Shown here: positions 15,901-24,812 of the stretch, piece by piece | Layout of the letters: each line of letters opens with the position of its first letter | Position numbering within the stretch: position 1 is the first letter of the stretch | Source: a candidate division KSB1 bacterium | Lineage (GTDB): Bacteria; Zhuqueibacterota; Zhuqueibacteria; Oleimicrobiales; Geothermoviventaceae | Reading direction: 5' to 3' | NCBI GenBank assembly: GCA_034506315.1 | Contig: JAPDPT010000018.1 | Coordinates: 13,437-52,171, forward strand | Length of the DNA stretch: 38,735 nucleotides | Program-made: the position numbers and the translations under genes | Notes under the pieces: generated by a model | What the model was told of the DNA's origin: nothing | The model's database searches: none | The model's input: the letters and a program-made list of their open reading frames with translations, nothing else

Positions 15901-17246
15901 TGGCCGACACTCCGCCCAAAAGCGTCGACCGCTGGGCCAAATACGAGGAGCGGATTCGGACGGCCAATACGATCTGCGCCAAGGGGAAGGTGTTCCGCGT
16001 GGTCGGTACGGTGGTGGAGTCCGTTGGGCCCGTGGCTTCGGTGGGCGACCTCTGCCAGATCCGCAGCCGGCGTAACGGCAGCTCCAGCCTGGCGGAAGTG
16101 GTCGGCTTCCACGATCGCCGGGTGCTTCTGATGCCTCTGGGAGAGCTGAACGGCATTGCACCGGGTGCGGAGGTGATCAACAGCCGATCGGCCATTACGG
16201 TCAATGCCGGGAAGGCTCTCCTGGGACGCGTGCTCAACGGGCTCGGACGACCCGTCGACGGGCTGGGGCCGATCCACGCCGAGGATCGGCTCCCGATCTT
16301 CAATCAGCCACCGCGGCCTCTGGAGCGCCGGCGGATCCAGGAGATTTTGGCCACGGGTATCCGGGCCATCGACGGCCTCCTTACCTGCGGCAAGGGTCAG
16401 CGGATGGGGATCTTCGCCGGAAGCGGGGTCGGCAAGAGCGTGCTTCTCGGGATGATCGCGCGCAATACTTCGGCCGACGTCAACGTTATTGCGCTGGTGG
16501 GCGAGCGGGGCCGGGAGGTGCGGGAGTTCATCGAGAGGGACCTCGGAGAGGAGGGATTGCGTCGCTCGGTCGTGGTCGCGGTGACCTCTGACGAGGCTCC
16601 ACTGTTGCGCGTCAAAGGTGCCTTTGTCGCCACGACCATTGCCGAGTACTTCCGTGATCAAGGGTACGACGTGCTGCTGATGATGGATTCCCTCACGCGC
16701 GTGGCGATGGCCCAACGGGAAATCGGCTTGGCCATCGGCGAACCCCCCACCAGCAAGGGCTACACCCCCTCGACCTTCTCGCTTCTGCCTCGGCTGCTGG
16801 AGAGAGCAGGCAACAGCAGCCGGGGTAGCATCACCGGGCTGTACACAGTGCTGGTGGAGGGCGACGACCTGAGCGATCCCGTGGCGGACACAGCTCGGGC
16901 TATTCTGGACGGCCACATCGTTCTCAATCGCAGGCTCGCCAATCAGAACCACTACCCGGCGGTCGACCCGCTCCAGAGCGTGAGCCGGGTGATGTCCGAC
17001 GTCGTCGATCCCAACCATCTGGAGGCGGCTCGGATCATCACCAGTCTCCTCGCTACCTACAGGGAGGCGGAAGATCTGATCAACATCGGCGCCTACGCCC
17101 GCGGGAGCAACCCGGAGATCGATCGGGCCATCGAGATGATGCCCCTGATCAACGACTTCTTGCGCCAGTCCGTTGCGGATCGGGGCGAGTTTCAAGAGAC
17201 CCTGAAGCGGCTTCTGGATCTGGCGGCCAGGGCAAAATCCCGGTGA
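15900..17246 (+). CDS. fliI: Flagellar export ATPase FliI
   Basis: FliI is the F1-beta-like ATPase that prepares substrates for the flagellar type III export gate. The 448-residue protein has Walker A GSGVGKS (about 174-180), a Walker B ending LLMMD (D about 263), GERGREVREF, and SKGYTPSTFSLLPRLLERAG, all characteristic of the family. Length matches (about 440-460). The ATG overlaps the fliH stop by one base. Confidence 0.98.
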   Translation: MADTPPKSVDRWAKYEERIRTANTICAKGKVFRVVGTVVESVGPVASVGDLCQIRSRRNGSSSLAEVVGFHDRRVLLMPLGELNGIAPGAEVINSRSAITVNAGKALLGRVLNGLGRPVDGLGPIHAEDRLPIFNQPPRPLERRRIQEILATGIRAIDGLLTCGKGQRMGIFAGSGVGKSVLLGMIARNTSADVNVIALVGERGREVREFIERDLGEEGLRRSVVVAVTSDEAPLLRVKGAFVATTIAEYFRDQGYDVLLMMDSLTRVAMAQREIGLAIGEPPTSKGYTPSTFSLLPRLLERAGNSSRGSITGLYTVLVEGDDLSDPVADTARAILDGHIVLNRRLANQNHYPAVDPLQSVSRVMSDVVDPNHLEAARIITSLLATYREAEDLINIGAYARGSNPEIDRAIEMMPLINDFLRQSVADRGEFQETLKRLLDLAARAKSR

Positions 17247-17259
17247 GCAGGACGGTAGG

Positions 17260-17745
17260 ATGGCACCCTTCCGGTTCCGATACGAACGGCTGCTGCAGCT
17301 GGCGCTCCAGAGGGAGCGACAGCAAGCCTACGTGGTGGGCCGCAAAATGGCCGAGGTCATCCGACAAAGGGAGAAGCTCCAGGCACTTGGCCGACAGTGG
17401 GCCGAGGCTCGCCAGACCTGGCTTGGGGAGGTCGGCCAGGGTGGTCGAGCCGCCGACCTCTCAGCAGGTCTCCGATGGCTGCTCGCTCTGGAGGGTAGAA
17501 TCGAGCAGGAAAACAGGACGCTCCGGAGACTTGTTGCGGAGCTGGACCTGGAGCGAGCACGTCTGGTGGAGACGGTGAAAAGGCGCCGCATCTTCGAGAA
17601 GCTCAAGGAAAAACACCGGGGGGCGTTCGAAGAACGCGAGCGCAGGTTGGAGCAAAGAACACTGGACGAAATCGCCAGCCTTGCCGACTGGCGCTCAAGG
17701 TCGGAGACGGTGGATGCGGTACGCACTCAGGATACGCAGGGTTAG
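17260..17745 (+). CDS. fliJ: Flagellar export protein FliJ
   Basis: FliJ is the coiled-coil stalk of the export ATPase, equivalent to F1-gamma. The 161-residue protein starts FRFRYERLLQLALQRERQQ, the typical FliJ opening, and is nearly all charged helix (EKLQALGRQWAEARQ, LEGRIEQENRTLRRLVAELD, KEKHRGAFEERERRLEQR). It follows fliI by 13 nt. The downstream MotE-like gene probably begins within its last 32 nt. Confidence 0.9.
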   Translation: MAPFRFRYERLLQLALQRERQQAYVVGRKMAEVIRQREKLQALGRQWAEARQTWLGEVGQGGRAADLSAGLRWLLALEGRIEQENRTLRRLVAELDLERARLVETVKRRRIFEKLKEKHRGAFEERERRLEQRTLDEIASLADWRSRSETVDAVRTQDTQG

Positions 17746-18421
17746 CTCGGGCTCACACGCAGGAACGGAAGCTCGAGCCGAAGCTTCTCAAGGCAGACAG
17801 GCCCTTCTCTTTTCCAACCCGGGGTCAGGCTTTGCGTCCCGAAAGGCCGCGTCGAGCGACCCAATACACGGGATCCGGTGGGCAGCGTGGCTCCTTGATG
17901 ACCAATCGGGAGGGGTCCTGACGTGGGTCGTGGGTTTTCTCATCTCGTACGCCGTTGTCTTTTGCCTCACGTTCTACTTCCTCAACGGGCGCAGTCTTCG
18001 GATCCAGCGGCCTGGTCCCGCCCCAGCGGCCGAGGAGACAACGGCCGAACGGGAGGCGATCCGCACGCTGGCCGATTCCCTTGTCTTGCTCCGGGACCAG
18101 CTGGCCGCAGCTCGATCTGTCCTCGATTCGCTCACAACCGAAGCCAATCGCAAGCAAGTCGAATTGCGTTCGCTTACGGAGAAGTTGACGGCGCTGGAGG
18201 ATCAAGAGCGACAGGAAGAGCTCCGGCGGGCGCGCAAGCTTGCCGCTATCCTCTCGGCCTTGCCGGATAGCTCGATTCAGTCCATGGCGGCAAGCCTGGA
18301 CGATGACCTCCTGGTGATGGTGCTGCAGAAGAGCGCGGAAAAGACGGCGGCGCGGGTGCTGGCCGCCCTGGACGCGGCACGGGCCGCCCGACTCTCGCAG
18401 CGACTGGTCCTTGCGGAGTAG
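17714..18421 (+). CDS. MotE-like membrane protein (MgtE intracellular N domain-like)
   Basis: A 235-residue protein with a basic N-terminal tail, one transmembrane helix (about 58-80, GGVLTWVVGFLISYAVVFCL), a coiled-coil stretch (REAIRTLADSLVLLRDQLAAARSVLDSL and a second helix) and a C-terminal domain RKLAAILSALPDSSIQSMAASLDDDLLVMVLQKSAEKTAARVLAAL, in part like the MgtE N domain seen in MotE proteins. MotE-like genes commonly sit between fliJ and fliK; in Rhizobium MotE is a periplasmic chaperone for a motor protein. The start is uncertain: the ATG at 17714 has GGAG 7 nt upstream, but 17681 is also open, and no start codon is available between the fliJ stop and the helix. Confidence 0.75.
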   Translation: MRYALRIRRVSSGSHAGTEARAEASQGRQALLFSNPGSGFASRKAASSDPIHGIRWAAWLLDDQSGGVLTWVVGFLISYAVVFCLTFYFLNGRSLRIQRPGPAPAAEETTAEREAIRTLADSLVLLRDQLAAARSVLDSLTTEANRKQVELRSLTEKLTALEDQERQEELRRARKLAAILSALPDSSIQSMAASLDDDLLVMVLQKSAEKTAARVLAALDAARAARLSQRLVLAE

Positions 18422-18477
18422 CCCAAAAGGAGAATCCGGACCGAAACGCGGTAACGGCCACTGAGGGACGAAAACCC

Positions 18478-21400
18478 ATGGTGACTCGGGAAATGGAGCT
18501 ATCGGTTCTGCCCATTGTAGCCGGCACCAGCGCACTCACTTCGCATCCCGAACCCCAGCCAGGGGGAGAAGCCACAGGTACCGCGACGTTTCCGCTCCTC
18601 CTGGCCGGTGCTCTGGGAAGCGCGCCGGAGCCTGTTCCCGCCAACTCCCTCCAGAAGTGCCAAACCAGCCGCTGCACTGGGGTACACGGCCCGGGCCAGG
18701 CGGCTGTCCAGTGCGTCGGGGAAAGGGAAGGAGAAATCTTGCGGGTGTTCGGGCTGATGATCTCCGAACCTCCGCCCCTGAACGAGGGAGCGAGCGAGAT
18801 CTGGCCCACCGGCCATTTTCAGACAGTAGGTGCCCGGGCGCTGGAGGGGGGTAGCGCGGACGAATCGGCCCAAGAGGCGGCAGCGGCTGCCGGTTCCGGC
18901 CTGGGTGCTGCGCTGTTCAACGCTCTGTCGCAGACGCCGGCGGGCGAGGCGGAGATCCTGTACCCACAGGGAGAGGGCTTTCCGGAGAGCCCGAGCTCCC
19001 CGGTTGGAGGCGCAGCGTTCCCCGGGACACAGACTCACGACGCTCCGGCTCAGGGCTGGGAGCCGAGCGGTGACCGCTCCGGGACAGGTCTGATCCTGAG
19101 TGGCCAGGGCTTTCCCGATGAGCCACGAGCTCAGGGAAGAGAGCGCGGAGGGCTCGCTGTGCCGGACGTTCCTGAGGTCGGTCCGGGGACCCTCGGGCAG
19201 CACGACGGGCAGGGGCTTGTGCCACCTGCCCTCGAGCCACGGTGTGGCCCGATAGATGGGGCCGTCAGGCCGCAGGAGCAGCCGAGCTCGGTGAAAGCCT
19301 CTTTCTCCGAAGCCGTACGGGCCGAGGCGACCGGGAGGGCCAAGCTCACCCAGGGTGTACCCTCGCAGCCGAAAGAAATGAGCGCTGGAGGTGCGCCTGG
19401 GGCTCTTCCATCCCGGGCGAGCGCTGCGGCCCCGTGTGGCCTGCCGGGGACACCTGAGCCCAACCTGGCGAGCGCGGCGATCGTTTCGGGAGGCCCGAGC
19501 TGGTCTGATTCCTTCGGGCTTGCCCCGACCCGCTGGGGCATCGAGGGTTCAGAAGAGGGAAGTGACATCTTGCGCGCCGGAAGCGGGGCGCCGGAGGGAA
19601 TCCCGGGTGCGCCATCCGGGCTGCGGACAGGCTCGGAGCCGAGAGAGGCGGAGGGGTTTCCGCGCAGCGCGCGTGTGGCCATGAGCAAGTTCCTCCCGGT
19701 AGATTCCGGCCCTTCCGCGCTGGGGGCCGAGGACAAGCGGACGGGCGGTCCGAGGCCGCCCGCAAGCGGAGCGCGTACCAATCGGGCGCCCGTGGGGAGG
19801 GCGGGCGCAGATGCCGCTTCTCAGATCCCCTCCTCGATCGGGAACGGACCGGAGCTGCAGGTCGAGCCGGATCCCGGCCTGCAAACGGGCGGCCTGGAAG
19901 CGAAACACCCGGTGGAAGTGGGCGCAAGCCAGCACCGGGAGGATCGCTCTTCGGCAGCCCGTCACCTTCCCACATCACCGGAGCTGCCTCGTCTGAAGAT
20001 CGAAGATCCGACCTCCCCCGTAGCGGAGGGCCAATCTGGAGGCCCTGGAGCCTCCTACCGCGCGCCTCTGGAATTCGCCGCAAGGTCGGAAACATGGGCA
20101 GAGTCGGGGGATCCGTTCCGGGTGGAGACCACACCAACCGGGGCTTCGATCCCGGCCGGACAGCCGGTCCCTGAACAAGGAGCCGAGGACACCCACCGTA
20201 TCCGCAGCACGCCGGTTGCGGAGGCCGCGGCGCGCGGGACAGTCCCCCCCGGGCCTGCGGATTGGGGACCCCCAACGTTTGCGGCACGGGAGGAAGTGAC
20301 GTCCAACGGAGTGGATGTCCTGGAACAGCCCCTGAACCTGCGCCCCTTGGCAGGGCAGGGAGAGGAACGACCGGCTACCGGACAGGTCCCGCCCACTTCG
20401 CCGTCCGAGGCCTCGGGTGTGCAGACTTCGGAACGACCGGCCTCAAGCCTGGAAAGGGCGATGGCCGAGCTTGGCTCCGTGGTCGAAGACCTTCGGGTGG
20501 AGCAGGTGGTGGCGCGGGTGGGTGTGCGCACTCCGCAGCTGAGCGAGGTCGATGGAAGGGACGGGTCGGATCCCCTCCGCCAGACGGACGGGGATATCGC
20601 TTCCCCGAAGAGCTCGAAGCTCGGCGAGACCCCTGTGATTCACCCGAAGCGAGCCACTGCGGTCGGAGAGGCAGCGGACCGCGCCCAAAGTCGAAGACAG
20701 GAGATGCCGCCGAGCTCGCCCGACGTCCTCCGGAGCGCCCGGCCGGGGCTCGATCGAATGGCTGAGCGCGTCGCTTCGGGTCGGACCCTGGTCGAGAGGC
20801 CGGAGGAGGGGAGCGTTCTGCCATCCCCAGGAAGCCTACCACCTGAACGGCAGGCGCCGGCCGATTCGGGGACGGACGTGGCCCGTGCGAGCCTGCGCAG
20901 CCAGAAAGGAGACTCGGGACCGAGGACGGGTGAAGCGGACGGGTCCGGTCGGCTTTCGGTCTCGGCCAGGTTTGAGACCGCCGTTAAACCCCAGAGCCGA
21001 GAGGCGGGAACACGTGATCTGTGGACGGCCCCAGCTGCTCCCCGGTCGGAAGGGATTCAGTCCGGTTGGGCGAGCCGAGCTTCCGGCCGGACGTCGGGCC
21101 CCACACTGGCGCGCTGGGAGTGGTCTGGCCTTGCTCCCCAGGTGCGGCCGGTGGTGCAGCGCCTGCTTGGGCAGGGAGAGGCCGAGGTAGTGGTACACTT
21201 GCGACCGCCTGAGCTTGGGCGCCTCAGGGTGGAGGTCAAGTCCAGGGCGGGAGAGGTGGTGGTGCGGCTGGAGGCAGAGGATCAGGCGACGCGGGAGGTG
21301 TTACGGGCCCACGCCGGGGAACTGGAGGGGTCTCTGAACAGCCAGGCCCATCAGCCCGTTCGTGTGGAGGTGCGGGCGCCTGAGCCGGGAAGTCTGGCCC

Positions 21401-21537
21401 TGGGCGAGAGGGAGGGACGCCGGTCAGGCCATGAGGCGCACGAACGGCCCGGGCGGCCTCCGCGGCAGGAAGTTTTCCAATCGCCGGACTCGGATGGCAC
21501 GAAGGCGCAGGTGCCAGGGCAAGGATGGTGGGCCTGA
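18478..21537 (+). CDS. fliK: Flagellar hook-length control protein FliK, exceptionally long
   Basis: FliK measures the hook and switches export specificity. Only the C-terminal part, about residues 880-965, is recognisable: LAPQVRPVVQRLLGQGEAEVVVHLRPPELGRLRVEV, with the conserved LRPPELGRLRVE core and the following amphipathic helix, is the Flg_hook domain. The preceding some 870 residues are low-complexity, rich in Gly, Pro, Ser, Ala, Glu and Arg, with no recognised domain, and the base composition is markedly G-rich. FliK is usually 350-600 residues, so 1019 is unusual. The gene is open throughout without an internal stop. Position between the MotE-like gene and flgD is the normal one. The ATG at 18478 is the first of two close starts. 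Confidence 0.88.
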   Translation: MVTREMELSVLPIVAGTSALTSHPEPQPGGEATGTATFPLLLAGALGSAPEPVPANSLQKCQTSRCTGVHGPGQAAVQCVGEREGEILRVFGLMISEPPPLNEGASEIWPTGHFQTVGARALEGGSADESAQEAAAAAGSGLGAALFNALSQTPAGEAEILYPQGEGFPESPSSPVGGAAFPGTQTHDAPAQGWEPSGDRSGTGLILSGQGFPDEPRAQGRERGGLAVPDVPEVGPGTLGQHDGQGLVPPALEPRCGPIDGAVRPQEQPSSVKASFSEAVRAEATGRAKLTQGVPSQPKEMSAGGAPGALPSRASAAAPCGLPGTPEPNLASAAIVSGGPSWSDSFGLAPTRWGIEGSEEGSDILRAGSGAPEGIPGAPSGLRTGSEPREAEGFPRSARVAMSKFLPVDSGPSALGAEDKRTGGPRPPASGARTNRAPVGRAGADAASQIPSSIGNGPELQVEPDPGLQTGGLEAKHPVEVGASQHREDRSSAARHLPTSPELPRLKIEDPTSPVAEGQSGGPGASYRAPLEFAARSETWAESGDPFRVETTPTGASIPAGQPVPEQGAEDTHRIRSTPVAEAAARGTVPPGPADWGPPTFAAREEVTSNGVDVLEQPLNLRPLAGQGEERPATGQVPPTSPSEASGVQTSERPASSLERAMAELGSVVEDLRVEQVVARVGVRTPQLSEVDGRDGSDPLRQTDGDIASPKSSKLGETPVIHPKRATAVGEAADRAQSRRQEMPPSSPDVLRSARPGLDRMAERVASGRTLVERPEEGSVLPSPGSLPPERQAPADSGTDVARASLRSQKGDSGPRTGEADGSGRLSVSARFETAVKPQSREAGTRDLWTAPAAPRSEGIQSGWASRASGRTSGPTLARWEWSGLAPQVRPVVQRLLGQGEAEVVVHLRPPELGRLRVEVKSRAGEVVVRLEAEDQATREVLRAHAGELEGSLNSQAHQPVRVEVRAPEPGSLALGEREGRRSGHEAHERPGRPPRQEVFQSPDSDGTKAQVPGQGWWA

Positions 21538-21562
21538 GTCAACCGTGAGGAGGTGAGCACAG

Positions 21563-22219
21563 ATGGAGGTGTCGTCGGCAACGAACCAGTCGTCGAGCCT
21601 GCTGACCCGCCCGGTGACCACCCAGCAGGTCCTCGGCAAAGACGATTTCCTGAAGCTTCTCATCACGCAACTTCGTCACCAGGATCCCCTGAGCCCGCTG
21701 CAGAACGAGGAGTTCGTGGCCGAGCTGGCTCAGTTCAGCAGCCTGGAGCAGATGCAGAACATCAACAGCAGCTTGCAGGAGAGCATCCAGACGAATTACC
21801 TGCTCAACCAGTCGATCACCAACTCCCTGGTGGCTGCCCTCATCGACCGGGAGGCCAAGGTGCAAGGCGAGCAGTTCTACCTTGGCAGCGGCGAAACCGT
21901 CCGCCTGGAGTTTGAGCTGCCGTCGGCGGCGGAGAAGGCCATCCTGCGTGTCTACGATTCTGCCGGGCAGGTGGCGTACAGCAAAGATCTCGGCCCTCTG
22001 GCTGCTGGCTCCCACCAGCTGGAGTGGGGACGGGGGTTCTCAGCTGGAGCCTATCGGTATGAGGTGGAGGCCGCCTCGCAGGGTCGGGCCATCGAGGCGC
22101 GACAGTACGTCCTCGGCACAATTACGGGGATTCGGTACAGCCAGGGCGTAGCCTCCATCCTGCTCGGCCCGATGGAGGTCTCGCTGGGGGATGTGGTGGA
22201 GATTCGGAAGCATAGCTGA
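21563..22219 (+). CDS. flgD: Flagellar hook-capping protein FlgD
   Basis: FlgD caps the growing hook and guides FlgE assembly. The 218-residue protein has the conserved N-terminal [44 protein letters not shown] block (core [18 protein letters not shown]), the export-and-assembly region, and a C-terminal beta region with [14 protein letters not shown]-like strands ([30 protein letters not shown]) of the FlgD Ig-like domain. AGGAGG upstream supports the ATG. Confidence 0.96.
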   Translation: MEVSSATNQSSSLLTRPVTTQQVLGKDDFLKLLITQLRHQDPLSPLQNEEFVAELAQFSSLEQMQNINSSLQESIQTNYLLNQSITNSLVAALIDREAKVQGEQFYLGSGETVRLEFELPSAAEKAILRVYDSAGQVAYSKDLGPLAAGSHQLEWGRGFSAGAYRYEVEAASQGRAIEARQYVLGTITGIRYSQGVASILLGPMEVSLGDVVEIRKHS

Positions 22220-22239
22220 CCGGAAGGAGGTGATGCGCG

Positions 22240-22626
22240 GTGAACCGGATCGATCCGACCATGTACCCGCACGTTCGCAGCGTTGGTTCGCCGACGGGAG
22301 GGGCCGAACGCGCGCGGAGCCAGGCTGCGGCGGCCTCTGGGCCGTTTGCGGAGGTCCTTCGAAAGGAGCTGGAGGAGGTGCGCTTTTCGGCGCACGCCCA
22401 GCAAAGGATGGCCTTGCGGGGGATCCAGCTCACAGCGGAGGACCAGGCCCGTCTGCGTGAGGCCGTGAATCGTGCCGAGGCCAAAGGGGCGCGGGACTCC
22501 CTCATTCTGCTGCGGGACATGGCCTTCGTCGTGAGCGTCCGGAATCGCACGGTGATCACGGCCCTGGATGGACCGAGCCTACGCGAGGGGGTGTTCACGA
22601 ACATCGACAGCGCGGTGATTCTGTAG
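22240..22626 (+). CDS. TIGR02530 family flagellar operon protein
   Basis: A 128-residue protein of the family found between flgD and flgE in many flagellar clusters. It opens with a GTG (22240) preceded by GGAAGGAGG with a 9-nt spacer. The conserved part begins at FSAHAQQRMALRGIQLTAEDQARL and continues with AEAKGARDSLILLRDMAFVVSVRNRTVITALD and ends VFTNIDSAVIL. Its function is not established. The N-terminal 35 residues are variable. It ends 86 nt before flgE, a gap that contains two hairpins. Confidence 0.93.
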   Translation: MNRIDPTMYPHVRSVGSPTGGAERARSQAAAASGPFAEVLRKELEEVRFSAHAQQRMALRGIQLTAEDQARLREAVNRAEAKGARDSLILLRDMAFVVSVRNRTVITALDGPSLREGVFTNIDSAVIL

Positions 22627-22644
22627 CCTGGAACTGGGGCTGGA

Positions 22645-22688
22645 CCCCTTCGGGGAGGCCCCCTACCGCAGAGCGACCGAAGCGGTAG
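22645..22688 (+). repeat. Two successive hairpins before flgE
   Basis: CCCC-TTCG-GGGG (22645-22656, UUCG tetraloop) is followed by a second stem CTACCGC (22663-22669) with GCGGTAG (22682-22688). Both lie in the leader just before the flgE Shine-Dalgarno (22696-22703). They could stabilise the mRNA or mark a processing site; there is no U-run, so simple termination is unlikely. Confidence 0.5.
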
Positions 22689-22712
22689 AAACCCGAAAGG
22701 AGGTTGGTAGCC

Positions 22713-24752
22713 ATGATGCGTTCCCTTTTTGCCGGCGTTTCGGGCCTGCGCAATCACCAGGTCCGGATGGATGTCATCGGCAACAACATCGCCAATGTCA
22801 ATACCATCGGCTATAAGGCCTCGCGGGTCACCTTCGAGGAAAGCCTGGCGATGACTTTGCGGGGTGCGACCATGCCGAGCGGTCGGGTGGGAGGAACCAA
22901 TCCCGTGCAGGTGGGGCTCGGCATGTCGGTCGGAACAATCGACACGATCCTGAATCAGGGCAGCCTGCAGGCCACGGGCCAACAGACGGATCTGGCGATC
23001 AGCGGCAACGGCTACTTCGTCCTAAGCGACGGCCAGCGCTATTTCTTCACCCGGGCTGGCGCGTTCCAGTTTGATGCCAACGGTCGACTCGTCAATCCGA
23101 GCAACGGGCTCGTGGTCCAAGGCCGGATGGCCGATGCGCGCGGGCGGATCAGCTCGACCAGCGCCATCCAGGACATCGTCCTCCCCTTTGGCCAGAAGGT
23201 GCCGGCGCGCGCTACCCGTTCCATCACCTTCACGGGCAACCTGAACGCCGGCGAGAAGCCTCTCGGCACCATCACCAAGACGGCGCCTTTCTTGGCCGTC
23301 GAAGAGGTGGGAGACAACACGGATATGGCCGCTCTGTACGCACGCGGTGACACCAATTCCTTCATCACCGGCATGGTGAGTGGGGTGACCGTGGTGACGG
23401 TGAACGACGGCTCCTCCACGCGCACCTACACCTACGTGTCCGGCGACGCCGCCGTGGGCAACGGGGAATTCACTTGCCTGCAGGATCTAATTGACGAGAT
23501 CAATCAGGATTTCGCCGGGTCTCTGCGGCTGAGCCTTACGGCGACGGGAGCGATCCGGGTAGAGGATGCATCGGGGTCCTCCCACACGGTGACCTTCACG
23601 AGCAACAGCGCGGCTCTCCAGTCCGCCCTGGGCGCCGCCAATGGCACCGTCGACAGCTCCACGGGCAAGTTCACGCTGACGGATGAATTCAGCCACCGCG
23701 CCACGAAGGACGAAGAGCTATCCAAGCTGAGGAACTCAGTCGGCGAGCCTCTGGGGATCGCTGCGGGAGACGTGATCAGCATCAGTGCCATTGTGGGCGG
23801 GGTGGACCGCTCGTCCACCTTGACCGTCACGAACAACACGACCCTGGGCGACCTGGTGGACCTGATCCAGTCCACCTTCGGCATCACGAATAGCCGGGGT
23901 GTGCAGATCGACGACCGCGGCTGCCTGGTCATCCACGGTGACCCGGGCGAGTCCTCAGCCATAGAAGCGGTTTCGATCCGGATCTCCGGGAACCCGAAGT
24001 TCAATACCGCCTGCGTCATGAACGAGCTGCAGAAGGCACAGGACGTGACCCATTCGGCCAGCATCACCATCTACGATGAGCTGGGGATGGAGCACATCGT
24101 GACGCTCACCTTCACCAAGACCGACGTGGAGAATCAGTGGCGGTGGGAAGCTAAGCTGGCTGGCGACGAGATCATTTCCAGCGGCAGCACAGGCACGATC
24201 AACTTCAACTCGGACGGCTCTCTGAACTCCTTCCTCTACGACAATGGGATGACCTCTTTCAAGTTTGACCCGAACAACGGCGCCTCCTTCATGGAGATCG
24301 TGTTCGATGCGGGCGATATTGGCGGGTTCAACGGCATCACCCAGTTTGCCTCACCCTCCACAGCGGTTGCCAGCAGCCAGGACGGCTACCCGAACGGCGA
24401 TCTGATGACCATCAACATCGACGAGACGGGCAAGATCACCGGGATCTTCAGCAACGGTGTCACGCAGACTCTGGCTCAGATTGCCCTGGCGGTGTTCAAC
24501 AACCCGGCCGGTTTGCTCCGCAGCGGCGAAAACATGTACCAGATTTCCGCCAATTCGGGTACTGCCGTTCTGGGCCTGGCAGGGGAGAGCATTCAGGCTA
24601 AGATCGTCCCTGGTCACCTGGAGATGTCCAACGTGGACCTCGCAGAGGAGTTTACCAACATGATCGTCGCGCAGAGGGGATTCCAGGCCAATGCGCGGGT
24701 GATCACGACCACGGACGATCTCCTCAACGAGCTCGTGAACCTGAAGAGGTAG
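22713..24752 (+). CDS. flgE: Flagellar hook protein FlgE, long form
   Basis: FlgE forms the curved hook joining rod and filament. The 679-residue protein has the N-terminal SLFAGVSGLRNHQVRMDVIGNNIANVNTIGYK (core IGNNIANVNTIGYK) and C-terminal LEMSNVDLAEEFTNMIVAQRGFQANARVITT (core SNVDLAEEF...QRGFQANARVI), which make the D0/D1 coiled coil, plus the GYFVLSDGQ and FTRAGAFQFD family motifs. Enterobacterial FlgE is about 400; here extra beta-rich material fills the middle (about 210-470). The ATG at 22713 has AAAGGAGG 9 nt upstream. A strong hairpin follows the stop. Confidence 0.96.
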   Translation: MMRSLFAGVSGLRNHQVRMDVIGNNIANVNTIGYKASRVTFEESLAMTLRGATMPSGRVGGTNPVQVGLGMSVGTIDTILNQGSLQATGQQTDLAISGNGYFVLSDGQRYFFTRAGAFQFDANGRLVNPSNGLVVQGRMADARGRISSTSAIQDIVLPFGQKVPARATRSITFTGNLNAGEKPLGTITKTAPFLAVEEVGDNTDMAALYARGDTNSFITGMVSGVTVVTVNDGSSTRTYTYVSGDAAVGNGEFTCLQDLIDEINQDFAGSLRLSLTATGAIRVEDASGSSHTVTFTSNSAALQSALGAANGTVDSSTGKFTLTDEFSHRATKDEELSKLRNSVGEPLGIAAGDVISISAIVGGVDRSSTLTVTNNTTLGDLVDLIQSTFGITNSRGVQIDDRGCLVIHGDPGESSAIEAVSIRISGNPKFNTACVMNELQKAQDVTHSASITIYDELGMEHIVTLTFTKTDVENQWRWEAKLAGDEIISSGSTGTINFNSDGSLNSFLYDNGMTSFKFDPNNGASFMEIVFDAGDIGGFNGITQFASPSTAVASSQDGYPNGDLMTINIDETGKITGIFSNGVTQTLAQIALAVFNNPAGLLRSGENMYQISANSGTAVLGLAGESIQAKIVPGHLEMSNVDLAEEFTNMIVAQRGFQANARVITTTDDLLNELVNLKR

Positions 24753-24763
24753 CATAGGGAGCT

Positions 24764-24793
24764 GGGGCGGTCCGGATAAATCCGGGCCGCCCC
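24764..24793 (+). terminator. Strong hairpin between flgE and flbD
   Basis: GGGGCGG, T, CCGGAT, a two-base AA loop, ATCCGG, G, CCGCCCC: a 14-pair stem with one T-G wobble begins 12 nt after the flgE stop. No U-run follows, and the flbD start is only about 20 nt beyond it. It may be a partial terminator or a 3' barrier that stabilises flgE mRNA. Confidence 0.6.
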
Positions 24794-24812
24794 ATCCCAA
24801 GGAGACCCGGCT

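Noticed and set aside
15729-17195. 488-codon minus-strand open frame opposite fliI
   Set aside because: It is antisense to a fully conserved fliI with Walker motifs; high G+C makes such shadow frames common.
19346-20287. Minus-strand open frame opposite fliK
   Set aside because: Pro/Arg-rich translation with no domain, caused by the G-rich composition of fliK.
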